A DNA stretch of 64,000 nucleotides from Rhodococcus sp. KRD162 (lineage in GTDB: Bacteria; Actinomycetota; Actinomycetes; Mycobacteriales; Mycobacteriaceae), in the NCBI RefSeq assembly GCF_017168335.1, contig NZ_JABFAU010000011.1:173418-237417 (forward strand). The letters run 5' to 3'. Position numbers and translations under genes: made by a program. The notes beneath the pieces were generated by a model. That model saw only the letters and a list, made by a program, of their open reading frames with translations. It ran no database searches and was not told the origin of the DNA. Below, one piece after another: positions 54,405-64,000 of this stretch (positions are counted from its first letter, which is position 1; every line of letters starts with the position of its first letter).

Positions 54405-56363
54405 GTGAGCGCACCAACCGCACGCCCCGGGCCCACGACTCGTAAGCCGGGGTCAGCCGCAAGTCCGTCGACCAGCAGCCCGTCCGCAGACGCGGCGACC
54501 AACGGATCGCGACGCCACGTCGCGCCGGAAAAGGTCTCCGGTGCGCAGTCGGTCGTACGAGCACTGGAGGAACTCGACGTCGACACTGTCTTCGGCATTC
54601 CCGGTGGCGCGGTCCTTCCGGTGTACGACCCGCTCTTCGACTCCAAGAAGGTTCGGCACGTCCTCGTTCGTCACGAGCAGGGCGCAGGCCACGCTGCCAC
54701 CGGATACGCCCAGGCCACGGGCCGCGTCGGGGTGTGCATGGCGACTTCGGGTCCGGGAGCGACGAACCTCGTCACCCCGCTCGCCGACGCCCAGATGGAC
54801 TCCGTTCCGGTCGTCGCGATCACCGGGCAGGTGGCGCGCAGCCTCATCGGTACCGACGGCTTCCAGGAAGCCGACATCTCGGGAATCACCATGCCCGTGA
54901 CCAAGCACAATTTCCTCATCACCGACGGTGCAGACATTCCGCGCATCATGGCCGAGGCGTTCTACATCGCCGCCTCCGGTCGCCCCGGTGCCGTGCTCGT
55001 GGACATCCCCAAGGACGTTCTGCAGGCGCAGACGACGTTCTCGTGGCCGCCGGAGATGCGTCTGCCCGGCTACCGGCCGGTGACCAAGCCCCACGGCAAG
55101 CAGGTCCGCGAGGCAGCGCGCTACATCGCCGACGCCAAGCAGCCGGTGCTGTACGTCGGCGGTGGTGTCATCAAGGCCAACGCGTCGGCCGAGCTGCTCG
55201 AGCTTGCCGAACTGACCGGAATCCCCGTCGTCACCACCCTGATGGCGCGCGGCTCGTTCCCCGACACTCACCAGCTCAACCTGGGCATGCCCGGTATGCA
55301 CGGCACCGTCGCGGCCGTGGCCGCGCTGCAGCGCAGTGACCTGTTGATCACGCTCGGTGCCCGGTTCGACGACCGCGTCACCGGCCAGCTCTCGTCGTTC
55401 GCCCCGGGTGCCAAGGTCATTCATGCCGATATCGACCCGGCCGAGATCGGCAAGAATCGATTTGCCGACGTGCCGATCGTCGGTGACTGCCGCGAGGTCA
55501 TCACCGAACTCATCGAGGCGTTGCGAGCCGATCGTGCGACCGGAACCACCCTCGACCTCGAGCAGTGGTGGGTGTACCTCGACGGCATCCGCAAGACCTA
55601 CCCGCTGAGTTACGACCGCCCCTCCGACGGTTCCATGTCGCCCGAGTTCGTCATCTCCTCGGTCGGTAAGTTCGCCGGGCCCGACGCGATCTACTGCGCA
55701 GGAGTGGGCCAGCACCAGATGTGGGCCGCGCAGTTCATCAACTACGAGAAGCCGCGCACCTGGCTCAACTCCGGTGGCCTCGGCACGATGGGGTACGCGG
55801 TTCCGGCCGCCATGGGTGCCAAGATGGGCCTACCCGACGCCGAGGTGTGGGCCATCGACGGTGACGGCTGCTTCCAGATGACCAACCAGGAACTGGCGAC
55901 CTGCGCGGTCGAGGGCATCCCGATCAAGGTCGCGCTCATCAACAATGGAAACCTCGGCATGGTTCGTCAGTGGCAGACGCTGTTCTACGAGGAGCGATAC
56001 TCCAACACGAACCTCGGCACCCACGGTGCCGTCCGAATTCCGGATTTCGTCAAGCTGGCCGAGGCGTTGGGTTGCGTCGGTCTGCGGTGCGAGCGGGAAG
56101 AGGATGTCGACGCGGTGATCGCCGAGGCGCGTGCGATCAACGATCGTCCGGTCGTCATCGACTTCATCGTCGGAGCCGACGCTCAGGTGTGGCCGATGGT
56201 CGCAGCCGGAACCGGTAACGACGAGATCATGGCTGCCCGCGGAATTCGGCCGCTGTTCGACGAGGACGAGACCGTCGGCAGTGAGCCGGGACTCGACGAG
56301 GCGATGCACCGTGAGCAGGCACCACATCCGCAGCACAACGACGTGAAAGGCACCGACCAGTGA
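54405..56363 (+). CDS. ilvB: Acetolactate synthase large subunit
   Basis: This 652-residue ThDP enzyme condenses pyruvate with a second 2-oxo acid to give acetolactate or acetohydroxybutyrate. The catalytic Glu is in [13 protein letters not shown], the N-terminal [16 protein letters not shown] is typical, and [15 protein letters not shown] binds the cofactor. A Pro/Ser-rich N-terminal extension of about 40 residues is present. The GTG start has GAGGAAG upstream, after the attenuator. It overlaps ilvN by GTGA. Confidence 0.97.
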   Translation: MSAPTARPGPTTRKPGSAASPSTSSPSADAATNGSRRHVAPEKVSGAQSVVRALEELDVDTVFGIPGGAVLPVYDPLFDSKKVRHVLVRHEQGAGHAATGYAQATGRVGVCMATSGPGATNLVTPLADAQMDSVPVVAITGQVARSLIGTDGFQEADISGITMPVTKHNFLITDGADIPRIMAEAFYIAASGRPGAVLVDIPKDVLQAQTTFSWPPEMRLPGYRPVTKPHGKQVREAARYIADAKQPVLYVGGGVIKANASAELLELAELTGIPVVTTLMARGSFPDTHQLNLGMPGMHGTVAAVAALQRSDLLITLGARFDDRVTGQLSSFAPGAKVIHADIDPAEIGKNRFADVPIVGDCREVITELIEALRADRATGTTLDLEQWWVYLDGIRKTYPLSYDRPSDGSMSPEFVISSVGKFAGPDAIYCAGVGQHQMWAAQFINYEKPRTWLNSGGLGTMGYAVPAAMGAKMGLPDAEVWAIDGDGCFQMTNQELATCAVEGIPIKVALINNGNLGMVRQWQTLFYEERYSNTNLGTHGAVRIPDFVKLAEALGCVGLRCEREEDVDAVIAEARAINDRPVVIDFIVGADAQVWPMVAAGTGNDEIMAARGIRPLFDEDETVGSEPGLDEAMHREQAPHPQHNDVKGTDQ

Positions 56364-56863
56364 GCACGAGCCATACCCTCAGCGTCCTCGTGGAGGACAA
56401 GCCAGGTGTGCTGGCCCGCGTCGCTGCGTTGTTCTCGCGCCGCGGCTTCAACATCTCTTCGCTCGCCGTCGGTGGTACCGAGATCCCCGACATCTCCCGC
56501 ATGACCATCGTGGTGACCGTCGACGAATTCCCGCTCGAGCAGGTGACCAAGCAGCTCAACAAGCTGATCAACGTCATCAAGATCGTCGAGCAGGACGAGG
56601 ATTCCTCGGTGGCGCGCGAGTTGGTGCTGATCAAGGTTCGGGCCGACGCAAGTGTTCGCAGCGAGGTCATCGAGACGGTCAATCTGTTCCGCGCCAAGGT
56701 GATCGACGTCTCGCCCGAGGCGGTCACGGTCGAAGCGACGGGCACCCGCTCGAAGCTCGATGCGCTGCTGAAGATGTTGGACCCCTATGGAATTCGAGAA
56801 ATAGTTCAGTCGGGAGTCGTTGCCGTCGGACGTGGACCGAAATCGATCACTGCGTCGCGGTAG
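56360..56863 (+). CDS. ilvN: Acetolactate synthase small regulatory subunit
   Basis: This 167-residue subunit activates IlvB and confers valine feedback inhibition. It has the N-terminal ACT domain ([26 protein letters not shown]) and the C-terminal domain with [17 protein letters not shown] 56360 overlaps the ilvB stop, giving coupled synthesis of the two subunits. Confidence 0.97.
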   Translation: MSTSHTLSVLVEDKPGVLARVAALFSRRGFNISSLAVGGTEIPDISRMTIVVTVDEFPLEQVTKQLNKLINVIKIVEQDEDSSVARELVLIKVRADASVRSEVIETVNLFRAKVIDVSPEAVTVEATGTRSKLDALLKMLDPYGIREIVQSGVVAVGRGPKSITASR

Positions 56864-56907
56864 CGACCGAAGTGACGAACACACGTAAAACCCAAGAGGA
56901 AAGGTAA

Positions 56908-57927
<1,020 letters not shown>

Positions 57928-57959
57928 TTCTCAGCGAATCACGGTCCGACGCACGCTGA

Positions 57960-57997
57960 TCGAAGGGCACTGCTACATCCGTGGCGGTGCCCTTCGA
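57960..57997 (+). terminator. Terminator of ilvBNC
   Basis: An 11-bp perfect stem (57960-57970 with 57987-57997, TCGAAGGGCAC and its complement) extends inwards with a wobble. It lies 33 bases past the ilvC stop codon, before serA. Confidence 0.75.
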
Positions 57998-58114
57998 CGG
58001 TCACGTCAGGTGCCGTCACAGGTCGACGCTTCGGGCCTCTAAACTGTTCGTGCTGCACAGCCCCGCCGTATTTCTCACCGACCACGTCTCGAACCGATAT
58101 AGGGAGTTTTCCAC

Positions 58115-59710
58115 GTGAGCCAGCCAGGCCGTCCTGTCGTTCTGATCGCCGACAAACTTGCGCAGTCCACCGTCGAGGCACTCGGCGACGGGGTCGAGGT
58201 TCGTTGGGTCGACGGTCCGGATCGTCCCGCGTTGCTCGCTGCGGTTCCCGAGGCCGACGCGATCCTGGTGCGCTCGGCCACCACCGTCGACGCCGAGGTA
58301 CTCGCTGCCGGAACCAACCTCAAGATCGTCGCCCGTGCAGGAGTCGGCCTGGACAACGTCGATGTCCCCGCCGCGACCGAGCGTGGTGTGCTGGTCGTGA
58401 ACGCTCCGACCTCCAACATCCACACCGCCGCCGAGCATGCCGTGACGCTGCTGCTCGCTGCCGCTCGCCAGATTCCGGCTGCCGACGCCACGCTGCGTCA
58501 GCACGAGTGGAAGCGCAGCAAGTTCAACGGCGTCGAAATCTTCGGCAAGACGGTCGGTGTCGTCGGACTCGGCCGAATCGGTCAGCTGTTCGCTCAGCGC
58601 CTCGCCGCCTTCGAGACCCACATCATCGCCTACGATCCCTACGTCTCGGCCGCTCGCGCCGCGCAGCTGGGCATCGAACTGGTCAGCCTCGACGAACTGC
58701 TCGAGCGCGCAGACATGTTCTCGGTGCACCTGCCGAAGACGCCCGAGACCAAGGGCATCATCGGCAAGGAAGCACTGGCCAAGACCAAGCCCGGTGTCAT
58801 CGTCGTCAACGCCGCACGCGGTGGTCTGGTGGACGAGCAGGCGCTGGCCGACGCCATCACCAGCGGTCATGTCTTCGCCGCCGGTATCGACGTCTACGCC
58901 TCGGAGCCGTGCACCGACAGCCCGCTGTTCGAGCTGCCTCAGGTCGTCGTCACCCCACACCTCGGCGCGTCGACCACCGAGGCTCAGGACCGCGCGGGCA
59001 CCGATGTGGCGAAGTCGGTATTGCTGGCTCTCGCAGGAGAGTTCGTTCCCGACGCCGTCAACGTCAAGGGCGGAGCCGTCGGCGAAGAGGTTTCGCCGTG
59101 GCTCGAGATCGTACGTAAGCAGGGTGTCCTGCTCGGGGCACTGTCCACCGAACTTCCCACCTCGCTCTCGGTCGATGTGCGCGGCGAGCTCGCCGCCGAG
59201 GACGTCGAGATCCTCAAACTGTCGGCGTTGCGAGGGCTGTTCTCCGCCGTCATCGAGGATGCGGTCACGTTCGTCAACGCCCCGGCACTCGCCGAGGAGC
59301 GCGGCGTGACCGCCGAGGTCACCACCGCCTCGGAGAGTGAGAACCACCGCAGCGTCGTCGACGTCCGGGCCGTGTACGGCGACGGTTCGGTCTCGAACGT
59401 GGCAGGCACTCTCACCGGCACCACGCAGGTCGAGAAGATCGTCAACATCAACGGTCGCAACTTCGACCTGCGGGCTGCAGGCAAGAACCTCATCGTCAGC
59501 TACGCCGATCAGCCGGGCAGCCTGGGCCGGATCGGCACGCTGCTCGGTGAAGCCGGCATCGACATTCAGGCGGCCGCGCTCAGCCAGGACTCCGAGGGCG
59601 ACGGCGCCACGATTCTGCTGCGCACCGACAAGAACGTGCCTGCGGAGGTGCGCGAGAGCATCGCCGCCGCGGTCGGTGCGTCCACCATCGAGCTCGTCGA
59701 CCTGTCCTGA
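58115..59710 (+). CDS. serA: D-3-phosphoglycerate dehydrogenase
   Basis: This 531-residue enzyme starts serine biosynthesis by oxidising 3-phosphoglycerate with NAD+. The Rossmann motif is [14 protein letters not shown], the catalytic Arg-Glu-His set lies in [13 protein letters not shown] and TPHLGAST, and the long type has an allosteric-substrate-binding domain and a C-terminal ACT domain ([13 protein letters not shown]). The GTG start has AGGGAG upstream. It has its own leader after the ilv terminator. Confidence 0.97.
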   Translation: MSQPGRPVVLIADKLAQSTVEALGDGVEVRWVDGPDRPALLAAVPEADAILVRSATTVDAEVLAAGTNLKIVARAGVGLDNVDVPAATERGVLVVNAPTSNIHTAAEHAVTLLLAAARQIPAADATLRQHEWKRSKFNGVEIFGKTVGVVGLGRIGQLFAQRLAAFETHIIAYDPYVSAARAAQLGIELVSLDELLERADMFSVHLPKTPETKGIIGKEALAKTKPGVIVVNAARGGLVDEQALADAITSGHVFAAGIDVYASEPCTDSPLFELPQVVVTPHLGASTTEAQDRAGTDVAKSVLLALAGEFVPDAVNVKGGAVGEEVSPWLEIVRKQGVLLGALSTELPTSLSVDVRGELAAEDVEILKLSALRGLFSAVIEDAVTFVNAPALAEERGVTAEVTTASESENHRSVVDVRAVYGDGSVSNVAGTLTGTTQVEKIVNINGRNFDLRAAGKNLIVSYADQPGSLGRIGTLLGEAGIDIQAAALSQDSEGDGATILLRTDKNVPAEVRESIAAAVGASTIELVDLS

Positions 59711-59759
59711 TTGCTCTGCCAACAGATCGGTCGGACGCCGAAGAATCATGAGGAGTGAG

Positions 59760-60770
59760 ATGAAGCTGGCTGTCATCGCCGGAGACGGAATCGGGCCCGA
59801 GGTCGTGACCGAGGCGCTCGCCGTCCTCGACATCGTTGCACCCGGGAGCGACAAGACCGAGTACGACCTCGGTGCGCGTCGCTACAACGCCACCGGCGAG
59901 CTGCTGCCGGATTCGGTACTGGCGGAGTTACGCGAGCACGACGCCATCCTGTTGGGAGCCATCGGCGATCCTTCGGTTCCCAGCGGCGTCCTCGAACGTG
60001 GATTGCTGCTGCGGGCTCGATTCGAGCTCGATCACCACATCAATCTGCGTCCGGCCAAGTTGTATCCCGGTGTCGTCGGTCCGCTGGCAGGCGACAAGAC
60101 AATCGACGTCGTCGTCGTGCGTGAGGGGACCGAAGGGCCCTACACCGGGAACGGCGGAGCGCTTCGTGTCGGTACCCCACACGAGGTCGCGACCGAGGTC
60201 AGCGTCAACACTCGCTACGGGGTGGAGCGGGTGGTGCGCAATGGTTTCGAGCGGGCGCTCACGCGGCGCAAGCACGTGACGCTGCTCCACAAGACCAACG
60301 TGTTGACCTTCGCCGGTAGCCTGTGGGCTCGCACGGTGGAGGAGGTCTCTGCCGAGTTCCCGGATGTCGAGGTCGCCTACCAGCACATCGATGCCGCGAT
60401 GATCCACCTCGTCACCGATCCCAGCCGATTCGATGTCATCGTCACCGACAATCTGTTCGGCGACATCGTGACGGACCTCTCGGCAGCAGTCACCGGCGGA
60501 ATCGGTTTGGCCGCAAGCGGAAACATCGATGCGACCGGTACCAATCCGAGCATGTTCGAGCCGGTGCACGGCAGCGCTCCCGATATCGCCGGACAGCAGA
60601 AGGCCGATCCGACGGCTGCCATCCTGTCGGTGTCGCTGCTGCTGGCACACCTCGGCGACACGGCGAACGCCGAACGGGTCGAGGCCGCGGTCGCGGCGGA
60701 TCTGGCCGAGCGCGGGACCACGACCGGCACCACCAAGGAGATCGGCGCGCGCATCGCCGCCCGGTTGTAG
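59760..60770 (+). CDS. leuB: 3-isopropylmalate dehydrogenase
   Basis: This 336-residue enzyme of leucine biosynthesis oxidises 3-isopropylmalate. It has the [10 protein letters not shown] start, the substrate Arg cluster in [20 protein letters not shown] and the NAD+-specific [27 protein letters not shown] 59760 has AGGAG upstream; a start 4 codons earlier is also in frame. It lies 49 bp after serA and ends at a strong terminator. Confidence 0.96.
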   Translation: MKLAVIAGDGIGPEVVTEALAVLDIVAPGSDKTEYDLGARRYNATGELLPDSVLAELREHDAILLGAIGDPSVPSGVLERGLLLRARFELDHHINLRPAKLYPGVVGPLAGDKTIDVVVVREGTEGPYTGNGGALRVGTPHEVATEVSVNTRYGVERVVRNGFERALTRRKHVTLLHKTNVLTFAGSLWARTVEEVSAEFPDVEVAYQHIDAAMIHLVTDPSRFDVIVTDNLFGDIVTDLSAAVTGGIGLAASGNIDATGTNPSMFEPVHGSAPDIAGQQKADPTAAILSVSLLLAHLGDTANAERVEAAVAADLAERGTTTGTTKEIGARIAARL

Positions 60771-60784
60771 CCGAATCGAACGCG

Positions 60785-60822
60785 AAGATGCCACGGCGGG
60801 CCCGGCCCGACCGTGGCATCTT
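60785..60822. terminator. Terminator between leuB and the convergent MFS gene
   Basis: A 12-bp perfect stem (60785-60796 with 60811-60822) with a GC-rich inner stem (60797-60801 with 60805-60809) ends in CATCTTCTGTCT. It serves leuB and, on the other strand, the MFS gene. Confidence 0.85.
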
Positions 60823-60851
60823 CTGTCTCACGGGCATTGATCGATGCCGAG

Positions 60852-62075
60852 TCAGCCGGCTCGGTCCCGATCCTCGCCGAGGCCTTCGGGGGCCGGATCT
60901 GCGGGAACGACCGGTACGGAGAGCGCGGGAAAGACGGCCGAGATCAGGAACGCAAGAGGAAAGCTGACGGCCGCCACGGCACCGAACGCCGGCGGTACAG
61001 CCGAAGCGAACACGTACTGACTGGTGTTCTGGACCCCCAGTGCGCGTCCACTCCAGTACGGTCCGGATATCTCTGCCACAGCGGTGAATGCGAGACCGTT
61101 CGGAGCAACGGTGGCGATGGATGCGATGACGAGCAGAACGATCGCGGCGGGGGAGTCGAACCAGTCCGCGACAGCGAGTCCGAGCATGCTGGCGGCAGCA
61201 GTGACGGCGACCCATCGAAGAGGTCTCATCCGGCTTCCGACACGATCGGAGAGCGCACCCACGCTCATTCGGCCTATGGCCCCGAGGATCTGGGTCGCTG
61301 TGACCAGGACGCCTGCCGCAGCTGCCGTCCACCCTCTGTCGGTCATCAACCAGACGAGTGCGTACGTCCACACCACGTATTGGGGCACCACCAGCAGGAC
61401 GGACGTGGCATGAATGCGCCACAGCTCGCTGCGGGCACGGTAGGGATTGTCGAGCAAGCCCTGAGCGGCCGCGTCGGCGCGATTGGGCCGTGGCGGATCG
61501 ACCACCGCGAGGCACATCAGTGCGCTCACCGTGCACACGACGGCCGGTACGGCCAACGCCGCTCCCACGCCGTGATCGCGGGCGACGGGCGGGATGGTCA
61601 GAGCGGCGATCCCCACTCCCAGCGGCACCGACATCTGCCTGATCCCCATGGCGAGTCCGCGTCGATGCGGTGGGAACCAACCCACCACCACCCGTCCGCT
61701 CGCACTGTTGGCGCTTGCGGCCGCCATGCCGCCGATCAACAGCAGGACGGCCAGCATCGGAATGGAGGTGCTCACGACCGCCGCGATACTCGCCGCCGCC
61801 GTGAGTCCGAGGCCGACCGCCAGAACGAGACGCTCGCCGATGCGATCGACGAGTACGCCCCAGGCGATGAGGGTGAGCATGATGCCGACGGTGGGCATCG
61901 CCACGACGAATCCCGCGGTTGCGAGCCCGAGCCCCCGGTCGTCGTGCAGGGCGGGAATGAGAAATGCGGCGCCGTTGATGAAGACTGCGCCGGCCGTCTG
62001 CGCGAGCATTCCGAGTACGAGCATGAACCACCGGCGTGCCTCGCCGATCTCGGACAACTGCTCGGTGGCGTTCAT
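60852..62075 (-). CDS. MFS transporter, 12 membrane segments
   Basis: This 407-residue membrane protein has about 12 hydrophobic segments and the MFS motif A-like DRIGERLVLAVGLGL between helices 2 and 3, repeated as SDRVGSRMRPLRW after helix 8. A counterpart at this place (Rv2994) exists in M. tuberculosis, on the opposite strand from its neighbours as here. The substrate is unknown. It is divergent from the FAH-family gene. Confidence 0.9.
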   Translation of the reverse strand: MNATEQLSEIGEARRWFMLVLGMLAQTAGAVFINGAAFLIPALHDDRGLGLATAGFVVAMPTVGIMLTLIAWGVLVDRIGERLVLAVGLGLTAAASIAAVVSTSIPMLAVLLLIGGMAAASANSASGRVVVGWFPPHRRGLAMGIRQMSVPLGVGIAALTIPPVARDHGVGAALAVPAVVCTVSALMCLAVVDPPRPNRADAAAQGLLDNPYRARSELWRIHATSVLLVVPQYVVWTYALVWLMTDRGWTAAAAGVLVTATQILGAIGRMSVGALSDRVGSRMRPLRWVAVTAAASMLGLAVADWFDSPAAIVLLVIASIATVAPNGLAFTAVAEISGPYWSGRALGVQNTSQYVFASAVPPAFGAVAAVSFPLAFLISAVFPALSVPVVPADPAPEGLGEDRDRAG

Positions 62076-62209
62076 GGCGTCCTTCCAATTCCCAATATAT
62101 GGACATTGTTTCTTGAGATGTGGAACTCAGACGGAACATTACACCCGCGAAAGGTCCACGGAACGGACGGTGTCGTCGGACGGAGAACCACGGTCGATAG
62201 ACTTTCGAC

Positions 62210-62983
62210 ATGCGTCTCGGTCGAATTGCAAGTCCTGATGGTGTGGCATTCGTGAGTATCGAAGGTGACGGTGATTCGCAGACTGCGAAGGAAATCGCCG
62301 AACATCCTTTCGGCACACCCACATTCACGGGTCGGTCGTGGCCACTGGCCGACGTCCGACTGCTCGCGCCCATCCTTGCCAGCAAGGTCATCGCCATCGG
62401 TAAGAACTACGCCGCGCACGCGGCCGAGATGGGCGGTGAGGCACCGAAGGATCCCGTGATCTTCATCAAACCGAACACCTCCATCGTCGGTCCCGGTGCC
62501 GCCATAGTGCTGCCACCGTCGTCGAACGAGGTGCACTACGAGGGTGAGCTGGCCATCGTGATCGGCCGTCCGTGCAAGGACGTCCCCGCGGCCAAGGCGT
62601 ACGAGGTGGTGCTCGGATACACCGTCGCCAACGACGTCTCGGCCCGCGACCATCAGAAGCACGACGGGCAGTGGACTCGCGCCAAGGGGCACGACACCTT
62701 CTGTCCGCTCGGGCCGTGGATCGAGACCGCACTCGATCCATCCGATCTCGAGATCAAGACCGAGGTCGATGGTGCCGTCAAGCAACAGAGCCGCACTTCG
62801 CTTCTGCTGCACGATATTCCGGCGATAATCGAATGGGTCTCGGCGGTGATGACGCTGCTCCCGGGCGATGTCATCCTCACCGGAACACCCGAAGGGGTCG
62901 GACCCATCACCGACGGTGACAACGTCTCGATCACCGTCGAGGGAATCGGCACCCTGACCAATCCCGTCGCAGCGAAGAAGTAG
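62210..62983 (+). CDS. Fumarylacetoacetate hydrolase family protein
   Basis: This 257-residue protein has the FAH C-terminal catalytic fold: [22 protein letters not shown] with the metal-binding Glu, [30 protein letters not shown] and a final [13 protein letters not shown]. Relatives include acylpyruvase, 2-hydroxyhepta-2,4-diene-1,7-dioate isomerase and oxaloacetate decarboxylase. It lies 7 bp upstream of gltX, as does Rv2993c in M. tuberculosis, so it is likely co-transcribed with that housekeeping gene. Confidence 0.93.
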   Translation: MRLGRIASPDGVAFVSIEGDGDSQTAKEIAEHPFGTPTFTGRSWPLADVRLLAPILASKVIAIGKNYAAHAAEMGGEAPKDPVIFIKPNTSIVGPGAAIVLPPSSNEVHYEGELAIVIGRPCKDVPAAKAYEVVLGYTVANDVSARDHQKHDGQWTRAKGHDTFCPLGPWIETALDPSDLEIKTEVDGAVKQQSRTSLLLHDIPAIIEWVSAVMTLLPGDVILTGTPEGVGPITDGDNVSITVEGIGTLTNPVAAKK

Positions 62984-62990
62984 GGCAACG

Positions 62991-64000
62991 ATGACCACAG
63001 CAACAGAGGTTCGCGTACGGTTCTGCCCGTCTCCGACCGGCACCCCGCACGTCGGCCTGGTGAGAACTGCTCTGTTCAACTGGGCATTCGCCAAGCATCA
63101 CGGTGGAACCTTCGTTTTTCGGATCGAGGACACCGACGCATCGCGCGACTCCGAGGAGTCCTACGCCGCCCTGCTCGATGCCTTGCGCTGGCTCGGCCTG
63201 GAGTGGGACGAGGGCCCCGAGGTGGGCGGCCCGTACGAGCCCTACCGTCAGTCGTTGCGTCGCGACCAGCACACGGCCGTCGTGCAGCAGCTGCTCGAGG
63301 CAGGAGAAGCCTACGAGTCGTTCTCCACCCCGGAGGAAGTCGAAGCTCGGCACAAGGCCGCAGGCCGCGACCCCAAACTCGGCTACGACAACTTCGACCG
63401 CGACCTGACCCCCGAGCAGCGGCAGAGCTTTCTGGACGAGGGCCGTGGAGCCGTCGTGCGGCTGCGGATGCCCGATCACGACCTCACCTGGAACGACCTG
63501 GTACGCGGGGAGACGACCTTCCGGGCCGGTACGGTCCCGGACTTCGCATTGACGCGCGGCAACGGCGTTCCGCTGTACACGTTGGTCAACCCGGTCGACG
63601 ACGCCCTGATGAGGATCACTCACGTTCTGCGCGGCGAGGACCTACTGTCCTCGACGCCTCGTCAGCTGGCCCTCTACGAGGCGTTGATCCGAATCGGCGT
63701 TGCCGATCGAACACCCGAGTTCGGACACTTGCCGTTCGTCATGGGGCAGGGCAACAAGAAGCTGTCCAAGCGCGATCCGGAATCCAACCTCTTCATTCAC
63801 CGCGACCGGGGGTTCATCCCGGAGGGACTGCTGAACTACCTCGCCCTTCTCGGCTGGGGAATCTCGGACGATCACGACGTCTTCTCGCTCGACGAGATGG
63901 TGGCGGCATTCGAGATCTCCTCGGTCAACTCGAATCCGGCGCGTTTCGATCAGAAGAAGGCCGACGCGATCAACGCCGAGCACATCAGGATGCTCACGAC
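62991..64000 (+). CDS. gltX: Glutamyl-tRNA synthetase (3' end beyond the window)
   Basis: This partial class I aminoacyl-tRNA synthetase charges tRNA-Glu. It starts [22 protein letters not shown] with the HIGH-type motif HVGL, and KLSKR is present as the KMSKS-type motif in [12 protein letters not shown]. About 336 codons are in the window; a full-length protein would be near 490. It follows the FAH gene by 7 bp. Confidence 0.96.
   Translation, partial: MTTATEVRVRFCPSPTGTPHVGLVRTALFNWAFAKHHGGTFVFRIEDTDASRDSEESYAALLDALRWLGLEWDEGPEVGGPYEPYRQSLRRDQHTAVVQQLLEAGEAYESFSTPEEVEARHKAAGRDPKLGYDNFDRDLTPEQRQSFLDEGRGAVVRLRMPDHDLTWNDLVRGETTFRAGTVPDFALTRGNGVPLYTLVNPVDDALMRITHVLRGEDLLSSTPRQLALYEALIRIGVADRTPEFGHLPFVMGQGNKKLSKRDPESNLFIHRDRGFIPEGLLNYLALLGWGISDDHDVFSLDEMVAAFEISSVNSNPARFDQKKADAINAEHIRMLT

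Noticed and set aside
54453-55715. A 420-codon minus-strand frame inside ilvB
   Set aside because: Antisense shadow of a conserved enzyme gene; composition is not protein-like.

Overview
The window reads as a high-GC actinobacterial chromosome. The best fit is a mycolic-acid genus close to Rhodococcus. The signs are a fused 2-oxoglutarate decarboxylase/dehydrogenase (Kgd type), many GTG starts, an F420-type oxidoreductase, many acyl-CoA enzymes, and gene neighbourhoods that match Mycobacterium tuberculosis from memory: kgd, the RecB-like helicase and deaD (around Rv1248c-Rv1253); cpdA against cpsY (Rv0805/Rv0806c); and a long block equivalent to Rv2992c-Rv3004. I see no prophage, insertion sequence, CRISPR array, rRNA or tRNA gene.

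Layout. 1-0.2 kb: two hairpin repeats with the same loop, then the kgd terminator. 0.2-13.5 kb, all on the minus strand: kgd, a fused two-half ABC exporter, an ABC ATPase/permease pair, an LLM oxidoreductase, an unknown membrane-associated protein, a xi-class GST-like enzyme and a GNAT protein. 13.6-16.3 kb, plus: a cold-shock protein, a repeat- and palindrome-rich gap, then a PadR regulator overlapping its MFS efflux pump. 16.3-24.1 kb: an acyl-CoA dehydrogenase divergent from a crotonase and an adenine-deaminase-type gene; a membrane-anchored sulfite-oxidase-family protein; a sugar-lactone oxidase divergent from a TetR regulator and a PLP amino-acid deaminase/aldolase. 24.1-32.2 kb: a RecB-like nuclease/helicase, an alpha/beta hydrolase, a frameshifted acyl-CoA synthetase and a DEAD-box helicase. 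32.3-38.1 kb: a PaoABC-like molybdenum aldehyde oxidoreductase operon converging on an amino-acid ABC importer whose binding protein is fused to its permease. 38.2-41.6 kb: RidA, a phosphatase and two acyl-CoA dehydrogenases. 41.8-50.5 kb: cpdA against a Stealth phosphotransferase, VanZ-like protein, methyltransferase, phosphoribosyltransferase with a 3' frameshift, quinone reductase, DinB, SRPBCC, SDR, and an iron-siderophore binding protein behind a DtxR/IdeR-like box. 50.6-64 kb: DoxX, a large palindrome, ilvD, a PH-domain protein, an ilv attenuator, ilvBNC, serA, leuB, an MFS protein, an FAH-family enzyme and the 5' part of gltX.

How it works together. The right-hand 12 kb is a branched-chain amino acid and serine biosynthesis block. 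ilvB is preceded by a 15-codon leader peptide rich in Ile, Leu and Val codons and by a terminator, which is a translation-coupled attenuator. The central part is catabolic (acyl-CoA oxidation, molybdenum-dependent aldehyde oxidation, purine salvage). Two genes (fadD-like and the phosphoribosyltransferase) carry single-base frameshifts that could be real or sequencing errors. No clear new multi-gene system appears. The best candidates for follow-up are the hairpin repeats, the ilv attenuator, the 62-bp palindrome and the iron-sulfur nuclease/helicase.
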